Shown here piece by piece: positions 1 to 6,924 of a DNA stretch of 11,860 nt. The translations under genes and the position numbers were made by a program. The stretch lies in NCBI GenBank assembly GCA_002336855.1, contig DDEV01000076.1, forward strand, positions 1-11,860, in the 5' to 3' direction. How positions within the stretch are numbered: the stretch's first letter is position 1; the number at the start of each line of letters is the position of its first letter. The stretch is from Leucobacter sp. UBA1945. Its GTDB lineage: Bacteria; Actinomycetota; Actinomycetes; Actinomycetales; Microbacteriaceae. The notes beneath the pieces were generated by a model. That model did no database searches. It was not told the origin of the DNA and saw only the letters and a list, made by a program, of their open reading frames with translations.

Positions 1-907
1 GGCCGAACGAGCGCACGCCGGGGGTATCGATGACCCAGCCGTGATCGGCTCCCGCAGCTTCGGGGGTTGCCGCCCGGTAGGCGACCGACGACGACGAGGT
101 GTGGCGGCCGCGACCCGTGACCTCGTTCACGTGGCCCGTGGCGCGATCGGCATCGGGAACGAGCACGTTGATGAGCGTAGACTTGCCGACGCCGGAGTGC
201 CCGACGAAGACCGTGGTTTTGCCTGCGAGCACCTCTTGAATCGCCTCGATTGGCTGAGCTTCTTCTCGCATCGCTTCGGCTGCGACATGAGGGCCAGACG
301 CCGTTCGAAAGACCGGCACGTCGAGCGCCGCGAAGTGCTCGAGAAACTCGCTCGGGTCTGCCTGATCGACTTTGGTCATGCAGATGATGGGCTCGATGCC
401 CGCGTCGTAGGCCGCGACCAAATAGCGGTCGACGAGCCGAACGCGTGGCTCAGGGTTCGCCGAGGCGACGACGATGAGCATCTGGTCGGCGTTCGCGACC
501 ATGATTCGCTCGACCTGATCGCTGTCGTCGGCGCTGCGGCGCAGCATGGTGCTCCTTGGTTCGATCGAGACGATGCGGGCGAGCGTGCCCTCGTCGCCCG
601 AGACGTCGCCCACGAGCCCGACGCGGTCGCCGATGACGATAGGGGTCTTGCGCAGCTCGCGGGCGCGGGCTGCGGTGATGGTGCGTTCTTTCTCGGCGCG
701 AGGATCAGCGCCGGTCTCGATGAGCGCGGTGTAACGGCCGCGATCAACCGCGGTCACCATGCCGATGACCGAGTCGGCGTGGTCGGGTCGTCGCTTCGTG
801 CGCGGCTTGTTCGCCTTCGGGTTCGGTCGCTGCCGCACCGTATGGTCTGCGTATTCGGCGTAGGGGCCGTCGAGGTCGTCGTCTTCGTCGGGTGTCAACC
901 AGCTCAT
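1..907 (-). CDS. rsgA: Ribosome small subunit-dependent GTPase A (partial, 3' end off window)
   Basis: This is a circularly permuted GTPase of the RsgA/YjeQ/EngC family, which acts in late 30S ribosomal subunit maturation. The minus-strand frame from ATG 907 stays open to the left edge, giving 302 residues. An N-terminal OB-fold-like part (about 45-120) comes first. The GTPase motifs follow in permuted order: G4 TKVD (178-181), G1 GHSGVGKS (236-243), a G2 threonine in GRGRHT (265-270), and G3 DTPGVRSFG (294-302). The C-terminal zinc-binding domain would lie beyond the window. The first 45 residues are acidic, then basic, as is common in actinobacterial forms. The start lies 5 nt after the aroA stop, with GGAG at 921-918 inside the aroA 3' end and 10 nt of spacing, so translational coupling with aroA is likely. 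Permuted motif order makes the family call secure. Confidence 0.96.
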   Translation of the reverse strand, partial: MSWLTPDEDDDLDGPYAEYADHTVRQRPNPKANKPRTKRRPDHADSVIGMVTAVDRGRYTALIETGADPRAEKERTITAARARELRKTPIVIGDRVGLVGDVSGDEGTLARIVSIEPRSTMLRRSADDSDQVERIMVANADQMLIVVASANPEPRVRLVDRYLVAAYDAGIEPIICMTKVDQADPSEFLEHFAALDVPVFRTASGPHVAAEAMREEAQPIEAIQEVLAGKTTVFVGHSGVGKSTLINVLVPDADRATGHVNEVTGRGRHTSSSSVAYRAATPEAAGADHGWVIDTPGVRSFG

Positions 908-912
908 CGAGA

Positions 913-2499
913 TTAGGCTCCGTCGAGCAGATTGCCGATGCCGCGCACGATCGACCCGGCAACCTTGCCGGTGCCGCGCAGCAGAATATCACCGTTCGAG
1001 ATCGCGCCACCAGCGATATTGCCCAGCAAGTCGCCGAGCAGATCGCCACCCTCGTAGGTGCCGCCGTCTCCACGCTCGCGCGCTCGTCGGGTCGTGGCGT
1101 TGCCGCCCGCGAGCATGCCGTGCCACAGCTCGGTGAACTGGGGCAGCGTCTTCGAGGTGCTGCCGATGTCGTCGACGCTCACCCCTGCGATGCGTAACCC
1201 GATGAGGGCGCCGGTCGTCGCCATTCGGTGGTCTGCATATGCGCCCCAGGTGCCGCCGTGCAGGGTCGCAGGGTGCAGCGCGATGCCGTCTTCGAGTTCT
1301 TCGGCGCGGCCGCCGAGCGCATTGATCTCGTGCACGAGGGCTGCGATGCGGTCGGTCTCGTGGTGCCTGATGTGCCCGATGCCCACGATGCGGCTGGCGA
1401 CGCCATCGCCAGTCCCCGTGCCGTGCGCGGCGAGCGCGGCGAGCCCCACGAGAGTGGGCGCGAGTTCGCCGGCCTCGGGTACGGAGAGGTCGACCCCGCG
1501 AAGAGGGCCGGAGCCTTGCACAGTGACCGTCTGTGTGTCGCCGGTCTGCGTGGCGTCGACGCGTGCGCCGAACGCCTCGAGCAGAGTACGCAATTGGTTG
1601 CCCACCTGCGTGGTCGAGACCGGCCAGTGGGGTACGGATACCGAGCCGCCGGCGACCAGCGCAGCTGCCAAGAATGGGGCTGCGTTCGAGAGATCGGGTT
1701 CGATCGTCAGATCGGCTGCGAGGATCGGCCCCGGCTGCACCCGCCACTCGCCGGGCGCGACGGTCTCGGCGACCACACCACGTCGGCGCAGCGCCTCGAG
1801 CGTCATCTCGATGTGGGGCACGCTCGGCAGACGCTCGCCCGTGTGCACCACGTGCACCCCCTCATTGAAGCGAGGAGCGGCGAGGAGGAGGCCCGAGACG
1901 AACTGGCTCGAGAGCGAGGCATCGAGCTCGACACGGCCGCCTCGCAGCGACCCCGTGCCGTGCACGGTGAACGGCAGTGCGCCGCGGCCGTCGTCAGAGA
2001 TATCGGCGCCGAGCGCGCGCAGTGCGTCGAGCACGGGCCTCATGGGGCGCTTTCGGGCGTAGGGGTCGCCGTCGAACGATACGGGGCCGAGCGCGAGCGC
2101 TGCGACCGCGGGCAGAAACCGCATGACGGTGCCGGCCAGCCCGCAGCCGATGCTGGTCGAGCCGGTGAGCTCTTCTGCGGGAGTGATGCGAAGGTCTGGG
2201 CCAAAGACGTTTGTCGGCGATGCGAGCTCGTCGATCTGCACACCGAGCGCCCGCAGGCCCTCGGTCATGAGCTGTGTGTCACGCGAGTGCAGTGGCACCC
2301 GGAGCATGCCGGAAGCGTTCGCGAGGGAGGAGAGGATGAGCTCGCGCCCAGTGAGCGATTTCGACCCGGGCAGGGCAACCGTGGCGGCGAGAGGACCGCT
2401 CGAGAGTGGAGACTGCCAGGCCGGCTGCTTGCCTGTGCCATCGCCTTGGCTCGCTGGATCTTCGTCATCCCTGCCGGGATTCATTTTTCCAACGAGCAT
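913..2499 (-). CDS. aroA: 3-phosphoshikimate 1-carboxyvinyltransferase (EPSP synthase) with C-terminal extension
   Basis: AroA is the sixth shikimate-pathway enzyme. It joins phosphoenolpyruvate to shikimate-3-phosphate and is the glyphosate target. The predicted protein is 528 aa, against roughly 430 for the family. Visible hallmarks are LPGSKSLTGR (43-52, with the substrate-binding Lys and Arg), AGTVMRFLP (122-130), SLSSQFVSGLLLAAP (195-209), HHETDR (379-384, active-site Glu) and YADHRMATTG (421-430). The core ends near ELWHGML (457-463). The last 65 residues are an added glycine-rich tail. The N-terminus has about 40 variable residues before the core. I chose ATG 2499 because GGAGG lies at 2512-2508 with 8-nt spacing; ATG 2484 has no comparable site. 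The same frame stays open upstream to 3354, but that part runs antisense through sigR and is not coding. rsgA follows 5 nt downstream in the same direction. Confidence 0.95.
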   Translation of the reverse strand: MLVGKMNPGRDDEDPASQGDGTGKQPAWQSPLSSGPLAATVALPGSKSLTGRELILSSLANASGMLRVPLHSRDTQLMTEGLRALGVQIDELASPTNVFGPDLRITPAEELTGSTSIGCGLAGTVMRFLPAVAALALGPVSFDGDPYARKRPMRPVLDALRALGADISDDGRGALPFTVHGTGSLRGGRVELDASLSSQFVSGLLLAAPRFNEGVHVVHTGERLPSVPHIEMTLEALRRRGVVAETVAPGEWRVQPGPILAADLTIEPDLSNAAPFLAAALVAGGSVSVPHWPVSTTQVGNQLRTLLEAFGARVDATQTGDTQTVTVQGSGPLRGVDLSVPEAGELAPTLVGLAALAAHGTGTGDGVASRIVGIGHIRHHETDRIAALVHEINALGGRAEELEDGIALHPATLHGGTWGAYADHRMATTGALIGLRIAGVSVDDIGSTSKTLPQFTELWHGMLAGGNATTRRARERGDGGTYEGGDLLGDLLGNIAGGAISNGDILLRGTGKVAGSIVRGIGNLLDGA

Positions 2500-2515
2500 T
2501 GAAGCGGCCTCCGGC

Positions 2516-2541
2516 GGAATAGAAACGTGGTGTCGACTGTT
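2516..2541 (+). promoter_or_regulatory. Sigma-R (SigR/SigH) type promoter of sigR-rsrA
   Basis: GGAAT at 2516-2520 is followed by exactly 18 nt and GTT at 2539-2541. This matches the GGAAT-N18/19-GTT consensus described for the SigR/SigH regulon. It would start transcription near 2548, just ahead of the strong ribosome binding site at 2574-2580. The likely meaning is autoregulation: oxidation releases SigR from RsrA and SigR then drives its own operon. The match is seen directly; activity is inferred. Confidence 0.8.
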
Positions 2542-2545
2542 CTTG

Positions 2546-2551
2546 ATTCTA
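2546..2551 (-). promoter_or_regulatory. Candidate -10 element for aroA-rsgA
   Basis: Read on the minus strand this is TAGAAT, a good vegetative -10 hexamer. It would start transcription near 2539, about 40 nt before the aroA start. No convincing -35 is present at 16-18 nt spacing (CAGGTC lies there), so the call is tentative. It overlaps the core of the opposing sigma-R promoter. Confidence 0.35.
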
Positions 2552-2573
2552 GCTGGCGGCACTGACAAGACCT

Positions 2574-2580
2574 GAGGAGG
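2574..2580 (+). promoter_or_regulatory. Strong ribosome binding site for the long sigR start
   Basis: GAGGAGG is followed by 6 nt and then GTG at 2587. This is close to an ideal Shine-Dalgarno site and is the main reason to accept GTG 2587 as a genuine start, even though it adds 41 residues before the conserved sigma-factor N-terminus. Confidence 0.75.
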
Positions 2581-2586
2581 ACCGCT

Positions 2587-3357
2587 GTGATAGTACGCGC
2601 TTCGGCGGCAGCCCGGGCGGGCGCCGCGACGACAGCGCTCGACGCAGGGGAGTGGCGCGCTCGCGTGGCCATCGCGATCCTCGCGGTTTCTCGCGTAGGC
2701 TTGAACACCGTGACCACCAAGCCAAACGCGACCGAGCGCCTCGAACTCGAGCAGCGGTTTACGCGAGATGCGCTGCCCTATCTCGACCAGCTCTACGGGG
2801 CCGCGATGAAGATGACGCGCAACCCGCAGGACGCGCAAGACCTCGTGCAAGAGACGTTTGCGAAGGCGTTCGCATCGTTCGGCACCTTCACCGAGGGCAC
2901 GAACCTCAAGGCTTGGCTGTATCGCATCATGACGAACAGCTACATCAACGTGTATCGCAAGAAGCAGCGCGAGCCATACCTCGGGGCGGTCGACGATCTT
3001 GAAGATTGGCAGCTCGGCGGCGCGGAGTCGACGACTGCGATGTCGTCGCGCTCGGCCGAGGCAGAGGCGATCGATCGCACGCCTGCAGGGGTGGTGACCG
3101 AGGCGCTGAATGCCCTGCCGGAAGACTTCAGAATGGTGGTCTACCTCGCAGACGTCGAGGGCTTCAGTTATCAAGAGATCGCCGACATCGTCGAGCGGCC
3201 GATCGGCACGGTCATGAGCCGGCTGCACCGCGGCAGGTCGAGGTTGCGGCAGGCGCTCGGCGACTATGCCAGGGAGCAGGGGATCGGCACCCCGAACGGC
3301 AGCGGCGAGGGGTCGCCAGCACATTCGAAATTTGCAGAGGAAGGGGCAACACAATGA
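2587..3357 (+). CDS. sigR: ECF RNA polymerase sigma factor SigR/SigH (thiol-oxidative stress)
   Basis: This is a group 4 sigma factor that directs RNA polymerase to thiol-oxidative stress genes such as thioredoxin systems. From GTG 2587 it is 256 aa; from internal GTG 2710 it is 215 aa, the usual family length. In the short numbering, region 2 spans about 15-88, with DALPYLDQLYGAAMKMTRNP (20-39), DLVQETFAKAF (44-54) and NLKAWLYRIMTNSYINVYRK (65-84). Region 4 spans about 131-182, with LPEDFRMVVYLADVEGFSYQ (136-155) and IGTVMSRLHRGR (165-176). These closely resemble mycobacterial SigH. The 41-residue leader is Ala/Arg-rich, lacks a recognised domain and has a somewhat lower third-position GC than the body. 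It nevertheless has the strongest ribosome binding site here. GTG 2665 and TTG 2701 are further in-frame options. The stop overlaps the rsrA start. The family call is very secure; the start is genuinely ambiguous. Confidence 0.95.
   Translation: MIVRASAAARAGAATTALDAGEWRARVAIAILAVSRVGLNTVTTKPNATERLELEQRFTRDALPYLDQLYGAAMKMTRNPQDAQDLVQETFAKAFASFGTFTEGTNLKAWLYRIMTNSYINVYRKKQREPYLGAVDDLEDWQLGGAESTTAMSSRSAEAEAIDRTPAGVVTEALNALPEDFRMVVYLADVEGFSYQEIADIVERPIGTVMSRLHRGRSRLRQALGDYAREQGIGTPNGSGEGSPAHSKFAEEGATQ
2696..2710 (+). promoter_or_regulatory. Candidate internal promoter and short-form start of sigR
   Basis: TAGGCT at 2696-2701 fits the actinobacterial -10 pattern TANNNT. It is placed so that transcription would begin at about 2708-2710, on GTG 2710. 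That GTG opens the conserved part of SigR, and no Shine-Dalgarno site precedes it at normal spacing. A leaderless transcript making the short protein would explain this. No -35 box is visible. The reading is inference by analogy with the two sigR promoters of Streptomyces. Confidence 0.35.
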
Positions 3358-3587
3358 GCGGATGCGGATGCGAGCACGCTCGCGCCAACCTTGAAGAGCT
3401 GATTCGTGGTGAGCTGCGCGAAACCGATTGCGGGCCGATCAGGGAGCACCTCGAAAACTGCACCGAGTGCCGCGACGAGCAGCAAGTCTTCGAGAACCTC
3501 ACGGTGGCGGTGCGTCGCGCCTGCGAGGGCCCTGCGCCCGACTCGCTGCGTGACACGATCGTTGCCTCGCTGCGCGAGTTGCACTGA
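3354..3587 (+). CDS. rsrA: Zinc-binding redox-sensitive anti-sigma factor (RsrA/RshA family)
   Basis: This 77-aa protein is the expected partner of SigR. Reduced, zinc-bound RsrA holds SigR inactive; disulfide stress forms a disulfide, ejects zinc and frees the sigma factor. The ZAS motif H-x3-C-x2-C is at H32, C36, C39. By my recollection of Streptomyces RsrA (C11, C31, H37, C41, C44, C62), residues C6, C26, H32, C36, C39 and C57 keep the same relative spacing, so the redox-active pair would be C6 and C39. An extra Cys sits at position 4. It is shorter than RsrA (about 105 aa), lacking the C-terminal tail. The ATG overlaps the sigR TGA in an ATGA junction, suggesting coupled synthesis at a fixed ratio. 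A purine-rich GAGGAAGGGG stretch about 7 nt upstream can serve as ribosome binding site. Confidence 0.93.
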   Translation: MSGCGCEHARANLEELIRGELRETDCGPIREHLENCTECRDEQQVFENLTVAVRRACEGPAPDSLRDTIVASLRELH

Positions 3588-3609
3588 GCGATCGCTCTCA
3601 CACGCCGAC

Positions 3610-3662
3610 AAACGCGGCTGAGCCCGGCACCTGAAGTTTCAGGGCCGGGCTCAGCCGCGTTT
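3610..3662. terminator. Bidirectional hairpin terminator between rsrA and the transglutaminase-like gene
   Basis: A perfect 19-bp inverted repeat pairs 3610-3628 with 3644-3662. After one unpaired A, the loop contains a second nested inverted repeat (3630-3635 with 3638-3643), so the structure is effectively one very long stem. It starts about 23 nt after the rsrA stop and ends 1 nt before the stop of the opposing gene at 3664. The A/T ends of the stem put three Ts at the 3' edge on either strand, with no longer U-tract. Confidence 0.85.
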
Positions 3663-3663
3663 G

Positions 3664-6039
3664 CTACGGGGTGTCGTACTTCGACTTGTTGATGTCGAGA
3701 ATCCAGTTGTCGGCTGGATCGGTCGTGCGCGTAGCGCTGTCGACGTATTCGCTCTCGTTGATCAGCAGGTACTTGTTTGGCGATGATTCGCTGTCGTTCC
3801 AGGTCGGATCGAGCGACTTCCATGTGCCGTCGATGCTGACGCGGTTCCATGCGTGCCCGCCGCCGGCGGTGACGTCGCCGAGCACGATGACGCTGTCGAG
3901 ATCGGCCTCGCGCGCGATGAGCGTATACGCCTGGGCGTAGCCCATGCAGACGGCGGTTCCGTCACGGAACACGCCGATGGGGCTCCACGCGGTGTACTCC
4001 GAGTCCGGGTCGATGCGCCCGAGCGGGTTACTGGTGCTGCCGAAGTACTGATCGCCCACTAGCTCAGCGAGGCTGTCGTAGTCGTACTCGGTGTTGTCGA
4101 TCACCCACTGGTTGATCTCTTTCGCTTTCTCTTCGTCGCTCATGCCCTCGACCGATGCCGCGACCTCTTTTGCCTTGTCGTAGCTGAGATCCATCGCGGC
4201 CTCGCGGTCGGTCTGATCGAAGATGTAGTCGATGTAGATCTTCTGTCCGTCGACCTGCATCAGCGGGCTGCCGTAGTTCAGCAGCGGGTTCTGCGTCATT
4301 GCCTCTCGGTACGCGGCGTACGGTGCTGGTGCCCCTGGCTCGTCGCGCCACTTCGAGACGTCGATCGCCAGCTCGCCCGCGTACATATTGGCGGCGATGT
4401 GCTCGACCATTGGGTGCGTGCCGAAGACCGGGTAGTCGACCTTCGGGGTCTTGGTCGCAGCCGTGAGCGCGCGATACTTCTCGACGTCGATCGACCGGTC
4501 GGCGTCTTCGACGGAGGTCAGCACCGCGCCGGTTTTCGCCTGCTCAGAGATCGAGCGAGCGTTGAAGTTCGCGATGTGCGACTTGAGCTGCTCCATCCAC
4601 TCGGCCTTCGACATGCCGGCCGGTACATACGAGGCGTAGCTTTCGGTCAGCGTCGTGCCGAGGATTGTGGCCTTCATGCCCACCCCGTCGGGGTATACGA
4701 AGCCGCCGTTTTCGCCGTAGTTCTGAATGACGACATCGGGGTTCAGGCTGTCCGGGTCGATCTGCACCTGCATCGAACGTGTGGCGCCGTCGAGCGTGGT
4801 GACGGGAATCCAAGTTTCGAGGCCGGTGAGGTCACCGGTGTTCCACTTCTGCGTCTCGTCGCGGGTTCGGCTGATCTGCCAGTCGGCGACCTTGAGCGGC
4901 AGCGAGCGCACGCTCGCGTCGGGCGCCACCGGTGCCGAGGGAGAGTACTGCTTGCCCTGCTTCGCGACCACGCTGATACGTGCGTTTGTCGCGTTGAAAG
5001 TGCTGCCAGAGGTGCCTTCTGGACCGTACTGTTCTTCGTCTGCAGAGTTTCCACTGTAGAGATTGAAGCCGGCGTTTTGTGTACCCTTGAACTCTTGAAA
5101 GTCGCTGGAGTCGTACGAGGTTTCGCCGGTCACCTTGCCGATGATGTCGGTCTGCCAGCCCTCGCTTTCGGTAGCCGAAAACATCGTCGGCCCTGATTTC
5201 AGCACGAGATACTCGGTGTTCTTGTCTGCGCCCTCGGGCGCGATCCAGGTGATCTTCACCGACCCGTCGGTCGCCCCCTTCGAAAACGCGATGTCGATCG
5301 GAGCCGGGCGATCCTCTTCGTACTTCGGAATGACCTGAGTGACCTCAGGGATCTCGAGCTTCTCGCCGTCGACGCCATAGCTGCGCTTGACCCAGTACGA
5401 CGCGTACTCCGACCATGGCAGGTTCTTGTCGAAGAAAATGGTTTCGAGTCCGAGGTCATCGGCGTACACATCGTCGGCTTTCGACGCATAGTCGATGGCC
5501 TGCAGTGGCTTCAAGTTCAGTTTGCCGTCAAAGCCGTCGACGTAGGTGTCGACTGGAACTGTGAGATCGCGGTCTGCATAGAGCTCGACGATGCCGTGGT
5601 TGAACGTGACGGAATCGCCCTCACTTTGCAGGCGTTCGCTGAGTTCGAAGTAGTCGACGTTCAGGTCGAGGTGCAGGGTGTCGTCTTTCGCGACGTCGAG
5701 CGTGACCGGCGGCATGTACTTCATGCCGTTCGCGATGACGGCCTCGCCTGAGCTTGAATTCTGCCCAAGAATCGCGGGGAACGCGATGGCGCCTGCGGTG
5801 ACGAGCGCCAGTGCCGCGACTGACGCGGTAACGATGAGCCAGGTCTTCTTGCGTTTCGGAATATGACCTTCATGCGCCAACGCTGTAGCCTGATGAGCAG
5901 CATCATGTTGCTCTGCGGCCTGCGGCGGTTGAGTCCCGCCACCGTGCGTGTGCTCGGTCCATTGCGCGCCGTCCCACCAGCGCAACTCTGCCTGGCCGTA
6001 GGGATCTGGATACCAGTTCGGCTGCGGCGTCTCGCTCAT
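3664..6039 (-). CDS. Membrane-anchored transglutaminase-like protein with DUF2510 domain
   Basis: This is a 791-aa predicted bitopic protein. A DUF2510 motif (8-31; WYPDP, then RWWDGAQWTEH) and a basic stretch (PKRKK, 61-65) would face the cytoplasm. One transmembrane helix lies at about 67-91. The remaining 700 residues would be outside. Residues 246-371 look FN3-like, with alternating strands such as VKITWIAPEG and an ending GKQYSPSAPV. The C-terminus is a transglutaminase-like fold: Cys698 in GTAVCMGYAQAY, His729 in GGGHAWNRV and Asp744 in SLDPTWND form a complete triad. Such domains can be protein cross-linkers or papain-like peptidases or amidases; the substrate is not predictable. The composition is richer in Asp, Tyr, Lys, Ser and Thr than the neighbours. 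The start ATG 6039 has AAGGA 8 nt upstream. It lies 63 nt after oppF, so it may be read from the Opp operon or its own promoter. Confidence 0.88.
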   Translation of the reverse strand: MSETPQPNWYPDPYGQAELRWWDGAQWTEHTHGGGTQPPQAAEQHDAAHQATALAHEGHIPKRKKTWLIVTASVAALALVTAGAIAFPAILGQNSSSGEAVIANGMKYMPPVTLDVAKDDTLHLDLNVDYFELSERLQSEGDSVTFNHGIVELYADRDLTVPVDTYVDGFDGKLNLKPLQAIDYASKADDVYADDLGLETIFFDKNLPWSEYASYWVKRSYGVDGEKLEIPEVTQVIPKYEEDRPAPIDIAFSKGATDGSVKITWIAPEGADKNTEYLVLKSGPTMFSATESEGWQTDIIGKVTGETSYDSSDFQEFKGTQNAGFNLYSGNSADEEQYGPEGTSGSTFNATNARISVVAKQGKQYSPSAPVAPDASVRSLPLKVADWQISRTRDETQKWNTGDLTGLETWIPVTTLDGATRSMQVQIDPDSLNPDVVIQNYGENGGFVYPDGVGMKATILGTTLTESYASYVPAGMSKAEWMEQLKSHIANFNARSISEQAKTGAVLTSVEDADRSIDVEKYRALTAATKTPKVDYPVFGTHPMVEHIAANMYAGELAIDVSKWRDEPGAPAPYAAYREAMTQNPLLNYGSPLMQVDGQKIYIDYIFDQTDREAAMDLSYDKAKEVAASVEGMSDEEKAKEINQWVIDNTEYDYDSLAELVGDQYFGSTSNPLGRIDPDSEYTAWSPIGVFRDGTAVCMGYAQAYTLIAREADLDSVIVLGDVTAGGGHAWNRVSIDGTWKSLDPTWNDSESSPNKYLLINESEYVDSATRTTDPADNWILDINKSKYDTP

Positions 6040-6056
6040 CTACAGTTTCCTTGCGT

Positions 6057-6071
6057 CAGTTTCAAAAACTG
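6057..6071. repeat. Small palindrome upstream of the transglutaminase-like gene
   Basis: CAGTTT at 6057-6062 and AAACTG at 6066-6071 form a perfect inverted repeat around CAA. It lies 18-32 nt before the start codon, just upstream of the ribosome binding site. It could be an operator or a short leader hairpin, but is small enough to be chance. No convincing promoter was seen in this 63-nt gap; TACACT on the minus strand is only a weak -10 candidate. Confidence 0.3.
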
Positions 6072-6102
6072 GCTCCCAGGGCAAGTGTAGTAGAAAGCGA
6101 TG

Positions 6103-6924
6103 CTACGGCAGCCGCGGCAGCGCCTCGATGAGCTCTCGGGTGTAGCGCTCTTGTGGGCGCTCGAAAATGGCGTCGACACTACCCTGCTCGACGATGACGC
6201 CGTCTCGCATCACCGCGATGCGCTCGGCGAGCCGGGGTACCACGGAAAGGTCGTGGGTAACAGTGATGAGCGTCAGACCCATCTCGTCGCGCAGCTCAGA
6301 GAGCAGGTCGAGCAGACGGCTGCGCACGAGCACGTCGAGGGCGCTCACCGGTTCGTCTGCGACCAGCAGCTCGGGCCCGTGCACGAGCGCGCGGGCGAGC
6401 GCGATGCGTTGGCGCTGGCCGCCAGAGAATTCGTGCGGGTAGCGATCGGCAGAGCCTTTCGGCAGCTCCATTCGGTCGAGGATCGCCGTGACCGCCTCGC
6501 GGTGATTGCCCGGCGCACTCGTCGCGATGAGCGGCTCGGCGACGGTCTGCCCGATGGTTCTCCGCGGATTGAACGACGAGTACGGGTCTTGGAACACGAT
6601 GCCGGTGCGGCGACGCAACCAGAGCATACGATCACGTCGCTGGCGCGGAAAGACGAGGGACCCGTCGAACCTGATCTCGCCAGTGGTCGGCGTGCCGAGG
6701 CCGAGCAGCATGCCAAGCAGGGTCGACTTGCCAGACCCCGATTCGCCGACGATCGCGACGCTCTCACCGCGTCGCACCTCGAAGTCGACGGTCTCGCCCT
6801 CGGCGTTGCCGAGCCCCCACAGGCCGCCCTCGCGGGCGAACAGCCGCGTGGCCGGCGTGCGGTACCTCTTCGATACCCCGAGACCCTCGAGCAGGGGCGC
6901 CTCGTGCAGCAGCGGTTCTCTCAT
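6103..6924 (-). CDS. Opp/Dpp-type ABC transporter ATP-binding protein (OppF-like)
   Basis: This is the second ATPase subunit of a peptide/nickel-type ABC importer, 273 aa. It acts on the cytoplasmic face, pairing with the upstream OppD-like ATPase to power the two permeases. All nucleotide-binding motifs are intact: Walker A GESGSGKST (60-68), Q-loop in VFQDPYSS (110-117), signature FSGGQRQR (166-173), Walker B LLVADEP (186-192), D-loop SALD (194-197) and H-loop THD (223-225). The FNPRRTIGQTVAEPL segment after the Q-loop is typical of OppF/DppF. The C-terminal oligopeptide extension found in many homologues is nearly absent. ATG 6924 overlaps the oppD-like stop by 4 nt (ATGA). Substrate class cannot be read from this subunit, so I leave the symbol blank. 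Confidence 0.94.
   Translation of the reverse strand: MREPLLHEAPLLEGLGVSKRYRTPATRLFAREGGLWGLGNAEGETVDFEVRRGESVAIVGESGSGKSTLLGMLLGLGTPTTGEIRFDGSLVFPRQRRDRMLWLRRRTGIVFQDPYSSFNPRRTIGQTVAEPLIATSAPGNHREAVTAILDRMELPKGSADRYPHEFSGGQRQRIALARALVHGPELLVADEPVSALDVLVRSRLLDLLSELRDEMGLTLITVTHDLSVVPRLAERIAVMRDGVIVEQGSVDAIFERPQERYTRELIEALPRLP

Noticed and set aside
41..916. 291-aa plus-strand open frame opposite rsgA
   Set aside because: The minus strand carries all permuted GTPase motifs in one frame; this frame is its mirror.
1228..2502. 424-aa plus-strand open frame opposite aroA
   Set aside because: The translation has no recognisable domain and a composition typical of an antisense shadow in high-GC DNA. 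The minus strand encodes clear EPSP synthase motifs.
2500..3354. Upstream extension of the aroA frame to a possible 813-aa protein
   Set aside because: It runs antisense through sigR, whose product has clear family motifs. AroA has a good ribosome binding site at ATG 2499.
5853..5885. Second GGAAT motif examined as a sigma-R promoter
   Set aside because: No GTT occurs at 18-19 nt spacing, and the motif lies inside the transglutaminase-like gene on the opposite strand.
6069..6079. Possible terminator after the oppF-like gene (CTGG/CCAG stem followed by five Ts on the minus strand)
   Set aside because: The stem is only 4 bp with a 3-nt loop, too weak to call, and the T-run is part of the neighbouring palindrome.
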